Shown piece after piece: positions 8,741-15,162 of a stretch of DNA of 64,000 bases (position 1 is its first letter; every line of letters begins with the position of its first letter). A program made the translations under genes and the position numbers. This DNA is from Guptibacillus algicola (GTDB lineage Bacteria > Bacillota > Bacilli > Bacillales > Guptibacillaceae), in the NCBI RefSeq assembly GCF_020171805.1, contig NZ_JAIVAF010000003.1, forward strand, positions 1-64,000. The letters are read 5' to 3'. The notes under the pieces are model-generated. The model was not told where the DNA came from and ran no database searches. It saw only the letters and a program-made list of their open reading frames with translations.

Positions 8741-9649
8741 CTATGCATTAGCGTTATGGTAAAGTGTCGCATGTCGTTTCTTCGATTCCTGCACGATGAT
8801 AACCGAACTGATGACCATGATCATTCCAACATACTGCCACAACGACAATGTTTCGTTAAAGATGAAAAAGCCAACAACAGACGCGACGACGGGTTCGATC
8901 GTTGCAATGATTGAGGCTCGGCTTGACTCTACATATTGAAGACCTTTCGTATAGAAAATAAAAGGAAGCATCGTAGAAAGAAAGCCAAGGCCTATGACGA
9001 GTCCTAGCACTTTTAAATCAGTGAATGTAGAAATCCTCGATCCTATCCCACTGAAAGGAACGATAGCGACCGCAGCAAAAAGAAACGTGTACACCGTCAC
9101 GGTTAAGGAGTCATATTTCGAAAGGGCGGCCTTACCAAATATGCTGTATAGTGCATAGAAAAAACCAGATCCTAGTCCAACGATCAATCCATAGAGCGAA
9201 ATGGATGCAGAGGAGCTAGAGAAAATGCCTACCACAAGGGAACACCCTATTAACGTAATCAGAAGTGCTGTAACCTTTCGAGCGGTCAGTGCTTCTTTGA
9301 ATAGAATCCGAGATAGGATCGTCACAAACGCCGGAGCCGTATAAAGCAAGATAAAAGCTATTGAAATAGAAGACTCTTGCATAGAACTGAACAAACACCA
9401 ATTGAATAGAACGATACTAATAATGCCGGTACCTATGAAATATCTGGAGTCTTTTACTTTTATTTTGAATAGATGACGATTCTTTATAAGAACATAAGGG
9501 ACCATGAAGACGGAAGCAGTGAGCACACGCATTGCGACGACTTCAAACGGCGTAAATCCTATTTCATAAAGGTACGTTACGAAAACCCCGATTACTCCCC
9601 ATAGGGAAGCCCCGATGGCAATGAGTAGCCATGCTGATTTACTGTCCAT
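8741..9649 (-). CDS. EamA/DMT-superfamily transporter
   Basis: 302 residues in ten hydrophobic helices arranged as two EamA repeats (about 5-140 and 150-290). The second repeat has the characteristic E-P-V turn (IIATIEPVVASVVGFFIFNE), and the first has LLYTAPAFVTILSRILFKEA. The start at ATG 9649 is chosen because GGAGG lies seven bases upstream; upstream in-frame Met codons lack one. The family exports or imports small metabolites. The substrate cannot be inferred from the neighbours. Confidence 0.9.
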   Translation of the reverse strand: MDSKSAWLLIAIGASLWGVIGVFVTYLYEIGFTPFEVVAMRVLTASVFMVPYVLIKNRHLFKIKVKDSRYFIGTGIISIVLFNWCLFSSMQESSISIAFILLYTAPAFVTILSRILFKEALTARKVTALLITLIGCSLVVGIFSSSSASISLYGLIVGLGSGFFYALYSIFGKAALSKYDSLTVTVYTFLFAAVAIVPFSGIGSRISTFTDLKVLGLVIGLGFLSTMLPFIFYTKGLQYVESSRASIIATIEPVVASVVGFFIFNETLSLWQYVGMIMVISSVIIVQESKKRHATLYHNANA

Positions 9650-9784
9650 CAACATCCCTCCAATCTGTAATTCAATACATTCTAACATAGGGGTTAGTTC
9701 ACAGTCTCAATCAATTCTGAATTAATGAAGTGTAACTAAACGTGTAGGTGTATTAATCAAATCAAAGGGCTATGCATAAAAAAA

Positions 9785-9806
9785 GCATAGCCCTTAATGG
9801 CTATGC
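9785..9806 (-). terminator. terminator after the 43-residue ORF
   Basis: GCATAGCC (9785-9792) pairs with GGCTATGC (9799-9806), followed on the minus strand by a run of eight Ts. A third copy of the arm at 9767-9775 allows an alternative hairpin. Confidence 0.7.
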
Positions 9807-9813
9807 CTTCCCT

Positions 9814-9945
9814 TCAAGATTGGTTCTTTTTAGCTTCCTGTTGCGCACTTTGTTCTTTCTTAGTGTCTACTAAGTCAACTTCGTTCGTATAAGATTTCTT
9901 GATAGGTCCTGGTTGATTTCTGAACCTTTTCTTATTCAATTTCAT
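9814..9945 (-). CDS. 43-residue hydrophilic protein, unknown
   Basis: ATG at 9945 with AGAGGTG upstream opens a 43-codon frame beginning MKLNKKRFRNQPGPIKKSY. The first 17 residues are basic and the rest is rich in charged residues and Gln. A strong terminator begins eight bases after the stop. The site, terminator and lack of conflicting frames support a real small gene. The composition resembles small spore-type or nucleic-acid-associated proteins of bacilli, but no family is recognised. Confidence 0.6.
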   Translation of the reverse strand: MKLNKKRFRNQPGPIKKSYTNEVDLVDTKKEQSAQQEAKKNQS

Positions 9946-10048
9946 GTGAATCACCTCTAACGATTAGGATGACCCAAGTTGAAATGAACATACGTAAACG
10001 ATTGAGACAAATTGTGACAAAAACCGGGTGGTGACAGGCACTATGTCG

Positions 10049-11293
10049 TTAACAGATTGAATCTTTTGGGTTCGGATTGGAGAGTCCGAACAATGGCCTT
10101 ATGAAGAGTGCGAGGTAGGTTCCTGCCAGAGCCATGATCATCCATACCCATCCGTGTAAGCTTAAGGATGCGATACCTCCAAAGTAAGCACCGATGTTAC
10201 AACCAAATGCAAGGCGAGCACCATAACCCATCATGACGCCACCGATCAACGCTGCCATCGTTACACCTGGAGTGAATGCTTTTAACTTGAACGTACCTTG
10301 AGACGTCGCTGCAATAAATGCGCCTAGGATAATGCCGAAGTTCATCACGCTAGTGGAATCAAATAGCACAGAGTCTGTTAGCTGCTGTGTACGTCCGGCC
10401 CAGTATCCCCAGCTGCTTACGTCAACGCCAAAGAACATGAGTACTTTTGAGCCCCAAAGAGCGAATGCTGATGTGATGCCCCAAGGATTTCCTCGAACTG
10501 CGAGTGTTAACGCATTTAGTATAGCTAACACGACCGCTGCAACGAGCAATGGCCATGACCCGCGGAAAAGCTTCTTCAAGCCTGTCGTCGTTGGGAGTGG
10601 TTTCATGCTTGGAGGGTTCTTTTTGCGAGCAATTTGAACCGTGATTCCGTAAATACCTGCAAAGACTGCGAGTTGCAACAGCACCCCTCCGACATAGCCG
10701 AAGCCAGTCGTTTCAGCAAGTGAGATCGCACCGAGGCTAGGCATCGCCTCACTCGTCCACCATGGGAAGTGTAGAGCACCGATCGTAGAACCGACGATGA
10801 ATCCGACTAATGTTAGAAAGAGTGGCGCGTTTCCTCCCCCAACATTATAAAGCGTTCCAGATGCACAGCCATTTCCGAGCTGCATGCCGATTCCGAATAG
10901 GAATGAACCGAATACGACACTGACGCCGACAGGGAAGACGTAGCCTGTTGGTGCAATGCCTGAGAAGCTAAAGCCTGTTGCGAGAATGATTCCAAATAAA
11001 ATCGTCGCAACGGCAAGCATACCTAAATGAGCTTGTAGCCCTTGAACGTTTCCTACAGATGTTAATCTTCTGAACGCTGATGTGAAACCAAATCTAGCGT
11101 GTAATAACGTTAGTCCTAATGCTAAACCGATGATGAAGAGCACTCCTTGTGTCCAAGAAACGGTCATCACAATCATGGTGAATAGGATGATCGAAGCAAT
11201 AATCCCTAAAGTAACAAACGGTTTTTGTATAGGATTCAACGGTTTCACTACCGTTGTTGATAAGCTTTTCTTTACGTTTGTAACGGCTTCCAT
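10049..11293 (-). CDS. YeeE/YedE-family sulfur (thiosulfate-type) transporter
   Basis: 414 residues with about nine to ten membrane helices and two Sulf_transp repeats. Each repeat carries a conserved cysteine motif, GNGCASGTLYNVGG in the first and AFGCNIGAYFGGIAS in the second. In the characterised relative TsuA these cysteines line the thiosulfate pathway. The usual TusA/YeeD partner is not adjacent, so downstream sulfur handling is unclear. The promoter region holds a strong dyad (11352-11376) suggesting repressor control. ATG 11293 has an AGGTG site. Confidence 0.9.
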   Translation of the reverse strand: MEAVTNVKKSLSTTVVKPLNPIQKPFVTLGIIASIILFTMIVMTVSWTQGVLFIIGLALGLTLLHARFGFTSAFRRLTSVGNVQGLQAHLGMLAVATILFGIILATGFSFSGIAPTGYVFPVGVSVVFGSFLFGIGMQLGNGCASGTLYNVGGGNAPLFLTLVGFIVGSTIGALHFPWWTSEAMPSLGAISLAETTGFGYVGGVLLQLAVFAGIYGITVQIARKKNPPSMKPLPTTTGLKKLFRGSWPLLVAAVVLAILNALTLAVRGNPWGITSAFALWGSKVLMFFGVDVSSWGYWAGRTQQLTDSVLFDSTSVMNFGIILGAFIAATSQGTFKLKAFTPGVTMAALIGGVMMGYGARLAFGCNIGAYFGGIASLSLHGWVWMIMALAGTYLALFIRPLFGLSNPNPKDSIC

Positions 11294-11343
11294 CGAATAA
11301 ACACCTCAATCCTTATAAGTTTAGTATGAATTAATCTTTACGT

Positions 11344-11376
11344 ATCATAATACGATTTATAAGATTTGTAAATCGT
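11344..11376 (-). promoter_or_regulatory. promoter with overlapping operator dyad for the sulfur transporter
   Basis: On the minus strand a TTTACA box (11367-11372) is separated by 17 bases from TATGAT (11344-11349). The inverted repeat ACGATTTA-N9-TAAATCGT (11352-11359 and 11369-11376) covers the spacer and -35 box. This is the expected place for a repressor. Its identity is unknown. Confidence 0.6.
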
Positions 11377-11423
11377 TTCGCTTATATAGGAGGTGTTCGA
11401 CAATGTTCGAGCGCGTTCGGGCA

Positions 11424-11434
11424 GTGCCAGGCAC
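11424..11434. repeat. GTGCCAGGCAC palindrome (dispersed repeat)
   Basis: One of at least nine intergenic copies of a short palindromic family in this window. The exact 11-base form occurs here and at 40140-40150 and 41753-41763. Variants with TGACAGGCAC lie at 10032, 25222, 57841 and 58280. Confidence 0.6.
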
Positions 11435-11437
11435 TTT

Positions 11438-11833
11438 TTACTTCTTTGAAAGGTCTAATGATTTCATGAAGTATGCGGTTGGCAATAGGATTCCAAGCAT
11501 CAATTCTAGGATGGCGAAGAACCTTGCAGGACCGACTGGGAGCATGTCTCCGTACCCGACGGAAACGAGCGTTTCACCACTGAAGTAAAGCAGGTTGAGG
11601 AACGTGATTTCAATCGGTTTCATTGAAGATAAGTTTTGCACTAAAATGACGTCTTGCAATGAAAAAAGGTAATAGATGACTGCAAATCCTACTAACATAC
11701 TAAACATGACAAGAACGAGTTTAAGGAAAAGAGCAGAACTAAACGTGCTCTTTCGGTAGGTCTTATTCGTAAAGAAATAATATAGATTGATTACGATAAA
11801 TACGATTGTAGCTCCAATTAAGAATGTCGACAT
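11438..11833 (-). CDS. two-helix potassium channel (Ion_trans_2)
   Basis: 131 residues: an N-terminal helix, a second helix (about 35-58), a pore loop with the selectivity filter SVGYGDMLP (residues 91-99), and a last helix (about 103-124). The filter GYGD is the K+ channel signature. There is no RCK/TrkA-N domain, so gating by nucleotides is not indicated. Expected to conduct K+ in the cell membrane as a tetramer. It is a single-gene unit with the repeat at 11424 just downstream. Confidence 0.88.
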   Translation of the reverse strand: MSTFLIGATIVFIVINLYYFFTNKTYRKSTFSSALFLKLVLVMFSMLVGFAVIYYLFSLQDVILVQNLSSMKPIEITFLNLLYFSGETLVSVGYGDMLPVGPARFFAILELMLGILLPTAYFMKSLDLSKK

Positions 11834-11944
11834 TCTTTCACCTCCATTTCCTTTTTATTATCTTTTTCTTCGAAACGTAAACTACTATTTGTGGTATGGT
11901 AAATAAGTGGAAGTTATATGGAAAATACAGGTTGGAGGATCGCT

Positions 11945-12490
11945 ATGAAAACACCTACTGTTCACCTTGTTGAATACGATGTAACTTGGAAAAAGACGTT
12001 TGAAGAGGAAAAGCAGTCCATCCTACATGCTGTGCAAGAGAAAGTCGTAGCGATCGAACATATCGGAAGCACCTCGATCGAAGGTCTTTCTGCAAAACCA
12101 ATCATCGACATTGCCGTTGGTGTTCACCATTTAGATGAGGTCGATTCCATGAAAGAACCTCTAGAACGAGCTGGTTACGAGTATATCCATAAACCTGAGC
12201 TTGAAGACAGACGGTTTTTCAGGAAAGGAGGATGGGGTAACGGTAAGACGCATGTTCATGTGTGCGAGTATGGAGGATCTCAATGGAAGGAAAAACTAGC
12301 ATTTCGAGATTACCTGCGTGCACATCCCGCTTTAGCGAAAGAATATGAAGAGTTGAAGCAGACTCTCGCATCTCGTTACAAAGACGACCGCCCTACATAC
12401 ACAAGTGAAAAGGAACCCTTCATCAAGAAAGTGTTAGAGCGTGCCAAGGATGAAGCTGGGAAAAATAGAGGAGTTGAATCTGATGAGTAG
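11945..12490 (+). CDS. GrpB/UPF0157-family protein (nucleotidyltransferase-like)
   Basis: The start is ATG 11945 with GGAGG six bases upstream; an earlier ATG at 11918 is less well placed. 181 residues with the family hallmarks IEHIGSTSIEGLSAKPIIDIAVGV (about 42-65) and KTHVHVCEYG, then LAFRDYLRAHP. The GSTS and D-I segments resemble the nucleotidyltransferase fold active site. The biochemical role of the family is not established beyond dephospho-CoA kinase fusions. The stop overlaps the next gene by eight bases, so they are co-translated. A second paralogue lies 1.4 kb downstream. Confidence 0.9.
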   Translation: MKTPTVHLVEYDVTWKKTFEEEKQSILHAVQEKVVAIEHIGSTSIEGLSAKPIIDIAVGVHHLDEVDSMKEPLERAGYEYIHKPELEDRRFFRKGGWGNGKTHVHVCEYGGSQWKEKLAFRDYLRAHPALAKEYEELKQTLASRYKDDRPTYTSEKEPFIKKVLERAKDEAGKNRGVESDE

Positions 12491-12701
12491 TAAAAGTAAT
12501 AAGGTAACATTCTCTAAGTTCTATTGGGTTATGAATCTATCAGCTCTACTTCTTTTTATCATCGTAGGGATCATTCTTATCATGAACGATTTTCTTCTAT
12601 CGTTTACGATACTCGCCATCGTTTATGGCTTTATGATGATGATCGGGAACCAGCTGTATATCCATTTTCGAAAGAAGGCTAGTAAATCATCTAGCGTGTA
12701 G
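12483..12701 (+). CDS. small two-helix membrane protein
   Basis: ATG 12483 overlaps the end of the GrpB gene, with GAGGAG ten bases upstream. 72 residues: a polar N-terminus, two membrane helices (about 13-33 and 36-57) and a basic Ser/Lys C-terminus. No family recognised. Overlap with the GrpB gene and 33-bp spacing to the next gene place it in one operon. Confidence 0.65.
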   Translation: MSSKSNKVTFSKFYWVMNLSALLLFIIVGIILIMNDFLLSFTILAIVYGFMMMIGNQLYIHFRKKASKSSSV

Positions 12702-12734
12702 GAACTAGAGTCTAAGGAGGAAGTTTTTAGTCGT

Positions 12735-13907
12735 ATGATCGATACGTTTTTATTTATCATGACTGTAGTAGGAATTATCGTGTTTTATCGGAAATCAGAG
12801 GAGCCAGAGCCTTATTTATTGCTGAAGATCATCGGTCTTGTGATTCTAGGTGAATTTCGGTTGGAATTAGATCGTCTCGTTCTTCCTCTTGGGTTTCTAA
12901 TATTCTTATTGTTTGCTAGAACGTTGAAGACGAATACCAAAGCAAAAAAAGGAGCTGCTTATTTTGGGTTCCTTATTTTTTGTTTATCGCTTCTTTTACC
13001 ATTCATCGAAACGACCGTTTATGAATGGCCAAGAACCGTGGAGGTACAGAATACGAACTTCTACAAGGGGAGTATGGTTGAGGAATTCCGCCACTTACAA
13101 AATGAATTAGAAGGTAGGAATTTTAATGGGAGGATCTCAAAGTTTGATATGACCATAAGTAGCGCTGGAGATTTTGAAGATCTCACCATGCATGTTACGG
13201 ATCGATATGGACCGGAAGATGTTAGCTATGATGTTACCCTGTCGGAAGATGATAAAGAATTTATTGTGAGACGAAAGCGATTTGAAAAAGAACCAAATGG
13301 AGTATCAAATACAAATACATGGAGGGAAGCGACGTTCTTTCTTGCTCAGGTTGATCTTCTAAACGAGCAGATGTTAAACCACGAGAGTGCTAATTATTAT
13401 ACGTTAAGGTCATCAGGTGAGCGGGAAGACTACGCTGTTGAAAATACCGAGAAATACATCATCGATACCGCTGGGAAACACAAGGTAGAGAATGATGACT
13501 TGCCTTTTGAAGCGATCGTTGTGGAAATATGCGATCAAGACTGCGACGTTCATGAGCATTTTCTTTTCGACGTGTTAGAAAGATACCATGACGTTACAGA
13601 AGAAACGGTTCTAGGTGTAGCAAGAGAAGATTCTTCTGATATCTCTGAATGGTTGAATGCGCATCATGGGTACGCGATCGGTCACGAAACGAACGGGGAG
13701 TACTTCTTGAAAAAAGACGGTGAAACGATCGAGGTGACAGAACGAGAGTATGTTGAAGCGTTAAAAGAAACGCCAATGATCGATATCGAAAAGGACGACC
13801 ACATTTGGCAAGTAACGGTGGAGAATCCTTACGGGGAAGCGCCTCATACGATGGAATTTATGATGAATGTCGAGACGAGAGAAGTGATTAGTTTACATAT
13901 CAGGTGA
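12735..13907 (+). CDS. membrane protein with large extracytoplasmic domain, unknown
   Basis: 390 residues: three hydrophobic helices in the first 100 residues (about 3-18, 27-60 and 76-92), then a soluble, acidic domain of about 290 residues. That domain contains a CDQDC cysteine pair and ends in a PepSY-like strand pattern (HIWQVTVENP to METREVISLHIR). AAGGAGG lies upstream of the ATG. I do not recognise the family. Position in the GrpB operon suggests a shared role. Confidence 0.6.
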   Translation: MIDTFLFIMTVVGIIVFYRKSEEPEPYLLLKIIGLVILGEFRLELDRLVLPLGFLIFLLFARTLKTNTKAKKGAAYFGFLIFCLSLLLPFIETTVYEWPRTVEVQNTNFYKGSMVEEFRHLQNELEGRNFNGRISKFDMTISSAGDFEDLTMHVTDRYGPEDVSYDVTLSEDDKEFIVRRKRFEKEPNGVSNTNTWREATFFLAQVDLLNEQMLNHESANYYTLRSSGEREDYAVENTEKYIIDTAGKHKVENDDLPFEAIVVEICDQDCDVHEHFLFDVLERYHDVTEETVLGVAREDSSDISEWLNAHHGYAIGHETNGEYFLKKDGETIEVTEREYVEALKETPMIDIEKDDHIWQVTVENPYGEAPHTMEFMMNVETREVISLHIR

Positions 13908-13936
13908 ATTGAAAATGATTTAAGGAGGAGTATAGG

Positions 13937-14479
13937 ATGCTAGGACTTGATAAAGGGGAAGTCAGGTTAGCACCACCCACTCACCATTGGAAAGAATTAT
14001 TTCATCAAGAAAAAAAGATCCTGGAGCAACATATCGGCGAGTACGTTATCGATATTCAACAGTTTGGTAGTACCGCGATAGATAACATAAAAGCAAAGCC
14101 AATCATCGATATTCTCGTTGGAGTTGAAGAGATCGGGCAAGTAGACGCTTTTGACAAAAAAGCATTGAAGCGAGATGATTACTACCACCTACCAGGCGTC
14201 CAAATCGAAGGGAAAGTCGTGTTTGCGAAGTTTTCAGATTTAGAAAGGTTGACGAAAACCCACATTCTCCATGTTGTTGAATATGAGGGGGATTGGTGGA
14301 AAAAGCATCTTGCGTTTCGTGATTATCCTAATGGTCATGCCGACACTGCAAAAGAATATGAGCAGCTTAAAACGAAGCTCGCTCATGATTTTAGTGATGA
14401 AGAGAAATCTTATACAAATGGAAAGGTTAGGTTCGTAGAAGAAGTACTACGTGCAGCTCTACTGGATAAAGCAGATTAG
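13937..14479 (+). CDS. second GrpB/UPF0157-family protein
   Basis: 180 residues, a diverged paralogue of the GrpB protein at 11945. It keeps IQQFGSTAIDNIKAKPIID (about 42-60), a histidine motif (KTHILHVVEYEGDWW) and LAFRDYPNGHADTAKEYEQLK. The second Ser of the GSTS motif is Ala here, a possible difference in activity. AAGGAGGAG precedes the ATG. It lies 29 bases after the large membrane protein and probably belongs to the same operon. Confidence 0.88.
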   Translation: MLGLDKGEVRLAPPTHHWKELFHQEKKILEQHIGEYVIDIQQFGSTAIDNIKAKPIIDILVGVEEIGQVDAFDKKALKRDDYYHLPGVQIEGKVVFAKFSDLERLTKTHILHVVEYEGDWWKKHLAFRDYPNGHADTAKEYEQLKTKLAHDFSDEEKSYTNGKVRFVEEVLRAALLDKAD

Positions 14480-14519
14480 TCGTTAATCTAGCTAGCGAGA
14501 GAGGGAAGGAGAATTAGTT

Positions 14520-14798
14520 ATTACCGTACTAAAAGCAGTAAATATCATCATTGCCATCATTGCGTTCAGTGTTGGGATGTATGATTTATTCGTTGAAAGA
14601 ATCGAAATGAATATGAACCTTAAAGTTTTGTTATTAGCGACATTGTTTTTAATGTTTGGGATAGAAAAAGCATTGAAACGAGAGGAAGGGAAGAAACCAT
14701 TCAACCTCTTTCTGTTTACCGGCGTCATCCTTTTTTTGATGCTGGGGATTGAATTTATGTGGTATTGGATTGAAGTGAATTTTCTTTCAACAGTTTGA
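14520..14798 (+). CDS. DUF3953-like small membrane protein with probable ATT start
   Basis: The open frame extends upstream of the first ATG (14577) to a stop at 14493 and contains no ATG, GTG, TTG or CTG there. AAGGAG at 14506-14511 lies eight bases before an ATT codon at 14520, which would give 92 residues with three helices (about 2-22, 31-50 and 63-85). Starting at 14577 would delete most of the first helix and has no ribosome site. The pattern (helix, short loop, LFLMFGIEKALKREEGKK) resembles DUF3953 proteins. Function unknown. Confidence 0.55.
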   Translation: MTVLKAVNIIIAIIAFSVGMYDLFVERIEMNMNLKVLLLATLFLMFGIEKALKREEGKKPFNLFLFTGVILFLMLGIEFMWYWIEVNFLSTV

Positions 14799-14823
14799 CA
14801 AGAAAGATAAGGTCGAATATCAT
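14795..14823 (+). promoter_or_regulatory. sigma-A promoter of the MutS2-like leader
   Basis: A perfect TTGACA (14795-14800), a 17-base spacer and TATCAT (14818-14823, five of six consensus bases). The -35 box overlaps the stop of the preceding gene. Transcription should begin near 14830, which leaves a leader of about 330 nt before the coding region. Confidence 0.8.
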
Positions 14824-14876
14824 AATAAGCAATAACAGAACTTTTTACCGCCTAAACAAGAATAGGAGAATGATGT

Positions 14877-14900
14877 ATGAGTGTGGTTGTTCTTAACTAA
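14877..14900 (+). CDS. leader peptide of seven residues (MSVVVLN)
   Basis: ATG 14877 lies eight bases after AGGAG (14864-14868) and opens MSVVVLN followed by TAA. The codons GTT GTT CTT AAC TAA form the 5' strand of helix P2, so a ribosome paused here would open P2. The hydrophobic Val-Val-Val stretch resembles drug-dependent arrest peptides such as the IAVV segment of ErmA leaders; this resemblance is inference. An overlapping ATG at 14873 encodes MYECGCS but is too close to the ribosome site. Confidence 0.6.
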   Translation: MSVVVLN

Positions 14901-15024
14901 TCCACGAATTGGATAGCACCTGTTGTAATGAAGAAAAAACGTGCCAGAGGGACGTTTACTTCGTTATGGAGCAACAGGGCAGTTAAGAACAAGCATAAGC
15001 ATAGCTGATTTTTCATCATAGAAC

Positions 15025-15058
15025 GCTATGACTGAGCTTATTCAGTCATAGCTTTTTT
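15025..15058 (+). terminator. attenuator terminator T1
   Basis: An 11-bp perfect stem (15025-15035 with 15042-15052), a six-base loop, then six Ts. It lies between the leader ORF and the MutS2-like gene and has no upstream coding gene to end, so it must act as an attenuator. Confidence 0.85.
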
Positions 15059-15111
15059 GATGTCTCGGGCGGTAAAAAGGGGATTCGTCTAGAATCCATC
15101 TGTTTATCATG

Positions 15112-15149
15112 AGCCACGATGAGCTAACAAGCTTGTCGTGGCTTTTTTT
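15112..15149 (+). terminator. attenuator terminator T2
   Basis: A 14-bp stem with two G.U pairs (15112-15125 with 15130-15143), loop AACA, followed by seven Ts ending three bases before the ribosome site at 15152. A second strong terminator so close to the start codon means most transcripts would end before the gene unless read-through is induced. Confidence 0.85.
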
Positions 15150-15162
15150 ATAGGAGGAGAAC

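Larger units (their letters stand above)
14830..15149 (+). ncRNA. structured leader RNA with two attenuator terminators
   Basis: Between promoter and gene the RNA can form several long pairings. P1 is a 12-bp perfect helix of 14841-14852 with 15068-15079. P2 is a 12-bp perfect helix of 14887-14898 with 14981-14992. Inside P2 are CCTGTTG/CAACAGG (14919-14925 with 14972-14978) and AAACGT/ACGTTT (14937-14942 with 14952-14957). Bases 14995-15005 can pair with parts of the first terminator's 5' arm and loop and act as an antiterminator. The 5' strand of P2 overlaps the last codons of a seven-codon ORF. The layout matches translation-coupled transcription attenuators. Its inducer is unknown. Confidence 0.7.

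Noticed and set aside
14841-15079. Nested inverted repeats as a MITE or a retron msr/msd
   Set aside because: No flanking target duplication (CAGAA versus GGGGA), no reverse transcriptase nearby, and the promoter, leader ORF and terminators explain the structure better as an attenuator.
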